A stretch of 61,908 bases of DNA from Mycobacterium sp. E1214 (GTDB taxonomy: Bacteria > Actinomycetota > Actinomycetes > Mycobacteriales > Mycobacteriaceae). Location of the stretch: positions 1 to 61,908 of the forward strand of contig NZ_LZJC01000030.1 in NCBI RefSeq assembly GCF_001666755.1. The letters run 5' to 3'. Both the position numbers and the translations under genes were made by a program. The notes below the pieces were generated by a model, which was not told where the DNA came from, ran no database searches, and saw nothing but the letters and a program-made list of their open reading frames with translations. Shown here piece by piece: positions 60,063 through 61,908 of this stretch. Position 1 is the stretch's first letter. Every line of letters begins with the position of its first letter.

Positions 60063-60716
60063 TCACAGGCCGCTCAGTGTGGTGATCACCTGCACGGTGA
60101 TCGCGAGGATCACCGTGCCGAACAGATACGACACCATGGCGTGCTGCAGCACCGACCTGCGAATCACGCGGTCCTTGACGGCGGTGTCGGTGACGCCGTA
60201 CGTCACGGCGATGGTGAACGCCAAATAGGCGAAATCGGAAAACTCCGGCCTCTCCTCGTGATTGAAGTCGATCCCGCCGACGGGTTCGGTATAGAACAGG
60301 ATGGCGTAGCGCAGGGTATAGACGGTCTGGACGACCAACCATGAGGCGATCACGCTCAAGAACCCGATGACCGCCGCAATCGTCGCATCCGGTCCACTCG
60401 CAGTGCCGGCAATGAGCAGGTAGGCCACGCCACCGAGGCTGGCGATGCTGGCGATGACGATGATGGTGTCGGCGGGCCGCCGGGCAGGCGGCCGCTGCTG
60501 GACGGTTCGTTCGATCGCCGAAGGCGCCATCGATCGGACGCTCGCGTGCGTCCAGATCATGTAGAAGGTGGCCGTCGCGATCCACCCCGCTGCCGGGGCG
60601 TACCGCCATCCCGCGGTAACGCCGACCAGCGCGCCGGCTGTGGCGCCGAGCAGGGCGGCGATCCCGATGTGAAACGTTCGGGAGTGGCCTTGCCACAGGA
60701 TGGAGGGAATATGCAT
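60063..60716 (-). CDS. DUF1345 membrane protein
   Basis: A 217-residue protein with five hydrophobic segments (HIGIAALLGATAGALVGVTAG, GWIATATFYMIWTHASV, TIIVIASIASLGGVAYLLIAG, TIAAVIGFLSVIASWLVVQTVYTLRYAILFY, VSYLFGTVILAITVQVITTL). The loop GGIDFNHEERPEFSDFAYLAFTIAVTYGVTDTAV is diagnostic of DUF1345. Function unknown. It is last in the operon MmpL, small membrane protein, DUF1345. Confidence 0.88.
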   Translation of the reverse strand: MHIPSILWQGHSRTFHIGIAALLGATAGALVGVTAGWRYAPAAGWIATATFYMIWTHASVRSMAPSAIERTVQQRPPARRPADTIIVIASIASLGGVAYLLIAGTASGPDATIAAVIGFLSVIASWLVVQTVYTLRYAILFYTEPVGGIDFNHEERPEFSDFAYLAFTIAVTYGVTDTAVKDRVIRRSVLQHAMVSYLFGTVILAITVQVITTLSGL

Positions 60717-60742
60717 ACGTCAGCCAAGCACGAAGCCGGCCG

Positions 60743-61207
60743 TTACGCCGTGGAACGCGCGTGCGGCGGTTCGTCGACGGTGGTAATCGGTTCGTGCAGG
60801 TGGCTTCTCAACCGCGCGACCCTGAGCAGTTGCATGGTGAGATTGGTGGCTCCGAGCGCGGGCAGCCCGCCGATGAATGTGCGAACCGAGGGCGCGCCGC
60901 CGTGCAGCTGTTGCAGACAACCGAACACATAGAAGCATGCCATCGCGAACAGGGCGGCCGGGATCGAATAGGCGAGCGGTGAGCGGCAGTCGGAGACGAT
61001 CTCCCGCGCATACTCGATTTCGTCCGGCGACATGGGTTGACGCTTGCGGACTTTGGCCAGGACCTCTTTATGGGCACCTACCGTCTCGCCCAATTCAGCG
61101 GGCCGCCGCTCCTCCAACCGCCGGACAAAGAGGAACGCGCAACCGACACACGTCAGCCCAAGCGCGGCAACGGCTATCGTGAGCAAGGTATACAAACCGA
61201 ATGCCAT
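60743..61207 (-). CDS. Small two-helix membrane protein of the MmpL operon
   Basis: A 154-residue protein with an N-terminal helix (LYTLLTIAVAALGLTCVGCAFLFV) and a second hydrophobic segment (SPLAYSIPAALFAMACFYVFGCL), joined by a charged loop. I do not recognise a family. The ATG at 61207 has AGGAGCAAC, and the SD overlaps the stop of the mmpL gene, so the two are tightly coupled. It might be an accessory protein of the transporter, by position only. Confidence 0.7.
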   Translation of the reverse strand: MAFGLYTLLTIAVAALGLTCVGCAFLFVRRLEERRPAELGETVGAHKEVLAKVRKRQPMSPDEIEYAREIVSDCRSPLAYSIPAALFAMACFYVFGCLQQLHGGAPSVRTFIGGLPALGATNLTMQLLRVARLRSHLHEPITTVDEPPHARSTA

Positions 61208-61215
61208 TGTTGCTC

Positions 61216-61908
61216 CTAAGTCTTCGCGTCGACGGTGCCAAGGTGGGTCACCGCCGGGTCGTCGTCCTCCCAGAGCAGCAACTGACGCACCGCGGTCCGC
61301 GGGCCGTAGGGCCGCAGCATCGTGCTGGCTGGACGCGGCCGTACCCGCAATGGCCACCAGAACCAACGTCCCAACAGCGCGGCGATGGACGGGGTCATGA
61401 ACGCGCGCACGATCAGGGTGTCGAAAAGCAAACCAAGCGCGATGGTGGTGCCGATCTGACCAAGCACCCGTAGGTCGGCAAAGACGAAGGAGGCCATGGT
61501 GGCCGCGAACACGAGGCCGGCGGAGGTGACCACCGAGCCGCTGCCGGCGATCGCTCGAACGATGCCGGTGTTGACTCCTGCGTGTACCTCTTCCTTGAAC
61601 CGGGAGATGAGCAACAGGTTGTAATCCGATCCCACCGCCAACAGCAGGATGACTGCCAGCGCCAGCACGATCCAATACAACTGGATGCCGAGGATGTCCT
61701 GCCAGAGCAGCACCGACAGGCCGAACGAGGCGCCCAGTGACAGGGCGACCGTTCCCACGATGACGATCGCGGCGATCAGGCTTCGGGTGATGAACAGCAT
61801 GATCAAGAAGATCAGGCACAACGCCGCCAGTGCCGCGATCATCAAGTCGTAGGTAGCGCCTTCCTGGATGTCTTTGTACGTGGCTGCGGTGCCGGAAAGG
61901 TAGATGTG
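61216..61908 (-). CDS. MmpL-family transporter (partial, C-terminal part)
   Basis: The right edge cuts the gene; the visible 230 residues cover the last membrane domain of an RND/MmpL lipid exporter. Entering the window, [22 protein letters not shown] is the end of the second periplasmic loop. Helices follow, with the conserved Asp-Tyr of [15 protein letters not shown] (proton relay), [15 protein letters not shown] and [15 protein letters not shown] short cytoplasmic tail without the long MmpL3-type extension suggests the class linked to lipid or siderophore export. It leads an operon with two small membrane-protein genes. Confidence 0.93.
   Translation of the reverse strand, partial: HIYLSGTAATYKDIQEGATYDLMIAALAALCLIFLIMLFITRSLIAAIVIVGTVALSLGASFGLSVLLWQDILGIQLYWIVLALAVILLLAVGSDYNLLLISRFKEEVHAGVNTGIVRAIAGSGSVVTSAGLVFAATMASFVFADLRVLGQIGTTIALGLLFDTLIVRAFMTPSIAALLGRWFWWPLRVRPRPASTMLRPYGPRTAVRQLLLWEDDDPAVTHLGTVDAKT

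Noticed and set aside
1..61908. tRNA genes, rRNA genes, CRISPR arrays, prophage modules or a conventional anti-phage defence system
   Set aside because: No cloverleaf-like sequence, regularly spaced repeats, integrase, or restriction/Cas/toxin-antitoxin gene was recognised on reading; only transposase fragments represent mobile elements.

Overview
This window is chromosomal DNA of a Mycobacterium, most likely a nontuberculous species. It is GC-rich. From 1 to 26674 it follows the Mycobacterium tuberculosis order Rv0040c to Rv0058: mtc28-like, leuS, MarR, GntR, F420-type reductase, Rv0045c hydrolase, ino1, PadR, Rv0048c, Rv0049, ponA1, Rv0051, rpsF, ssb, rpsR1, rplI, dnaB. Several blocks are extra relative to that order: an SDR gene after leuS; a polar amino-acid ABC importer (4657-7217); a four-gene operon of LLM oxidoreductase, sulfotransferase, TIM-barrel protein and DUF1214-like protein (9883-14190); and a LysR gene before rpsF. 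DnaB is uninterrupted by an intein.

After dnaB the content changes to accessory genes. Region 26675-29160 holds a methyltransferase and a TetX-like flavin monooxygenase, bracketed by three related dyad sequences, one of which is a textbook intrinsic terminator. Region 29158-38470 contains many gene fragments: remnants of an XRE/MmyB-type regulator, a VOC protein, a MarR regulator, and IS481- and IS30-type transposases. Between them lie intact genes: a glyoxalase-like protein, a DUF4383-like membrane protein, a DUF417/RclC-like membrane protein, a two-component system, an overlapping HTH-hydrolase-YqeY operon, a HAD phosphatase and an AT-richer methyltransferase.

From 39480 to 61908 the genes are catabolic and redox cassettes. 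The first is a LysR regulator divergent from a formaldehyde/alcohol dehydrogenase group that ends in a GlcG/HbpS-like protein. The second is an aromatic-degradation operon (extradiol dioxygenase, FAH-family hydrolase, MhpA-like hydroxylase, P450) divergent from a TetR gene, with two dyad operators between them. The third is an HxlR regulator divergent from a DHA2 efflux pump plus an SDR that lacks its catalytic lysine. Next come a DUF1330 protein divergent from a TetR gene, a TIGR00027 methyltransferase, a SnoaL-IclR pair divergent from an NDMA-dependent alcohol dehydrogenase and an alpha/beta hydrolase, and finally an MmpL operon cut by the right edge.

Many genes here carry a TANNNT -10 hexamer placed so that transcription would begin at, or 1-3 nt before, the start codon. 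This indicates leaderless mRNAs, which are common in mycobacteria, and it was used to choose several starts. Other starts were set by GTGA/ATGA overlaps or Shine-Dalgarno sequences. No tRNA, rRNA or CRISPR array was seen. Family names come from recognised motifs and remembered homologues; no database search was run.
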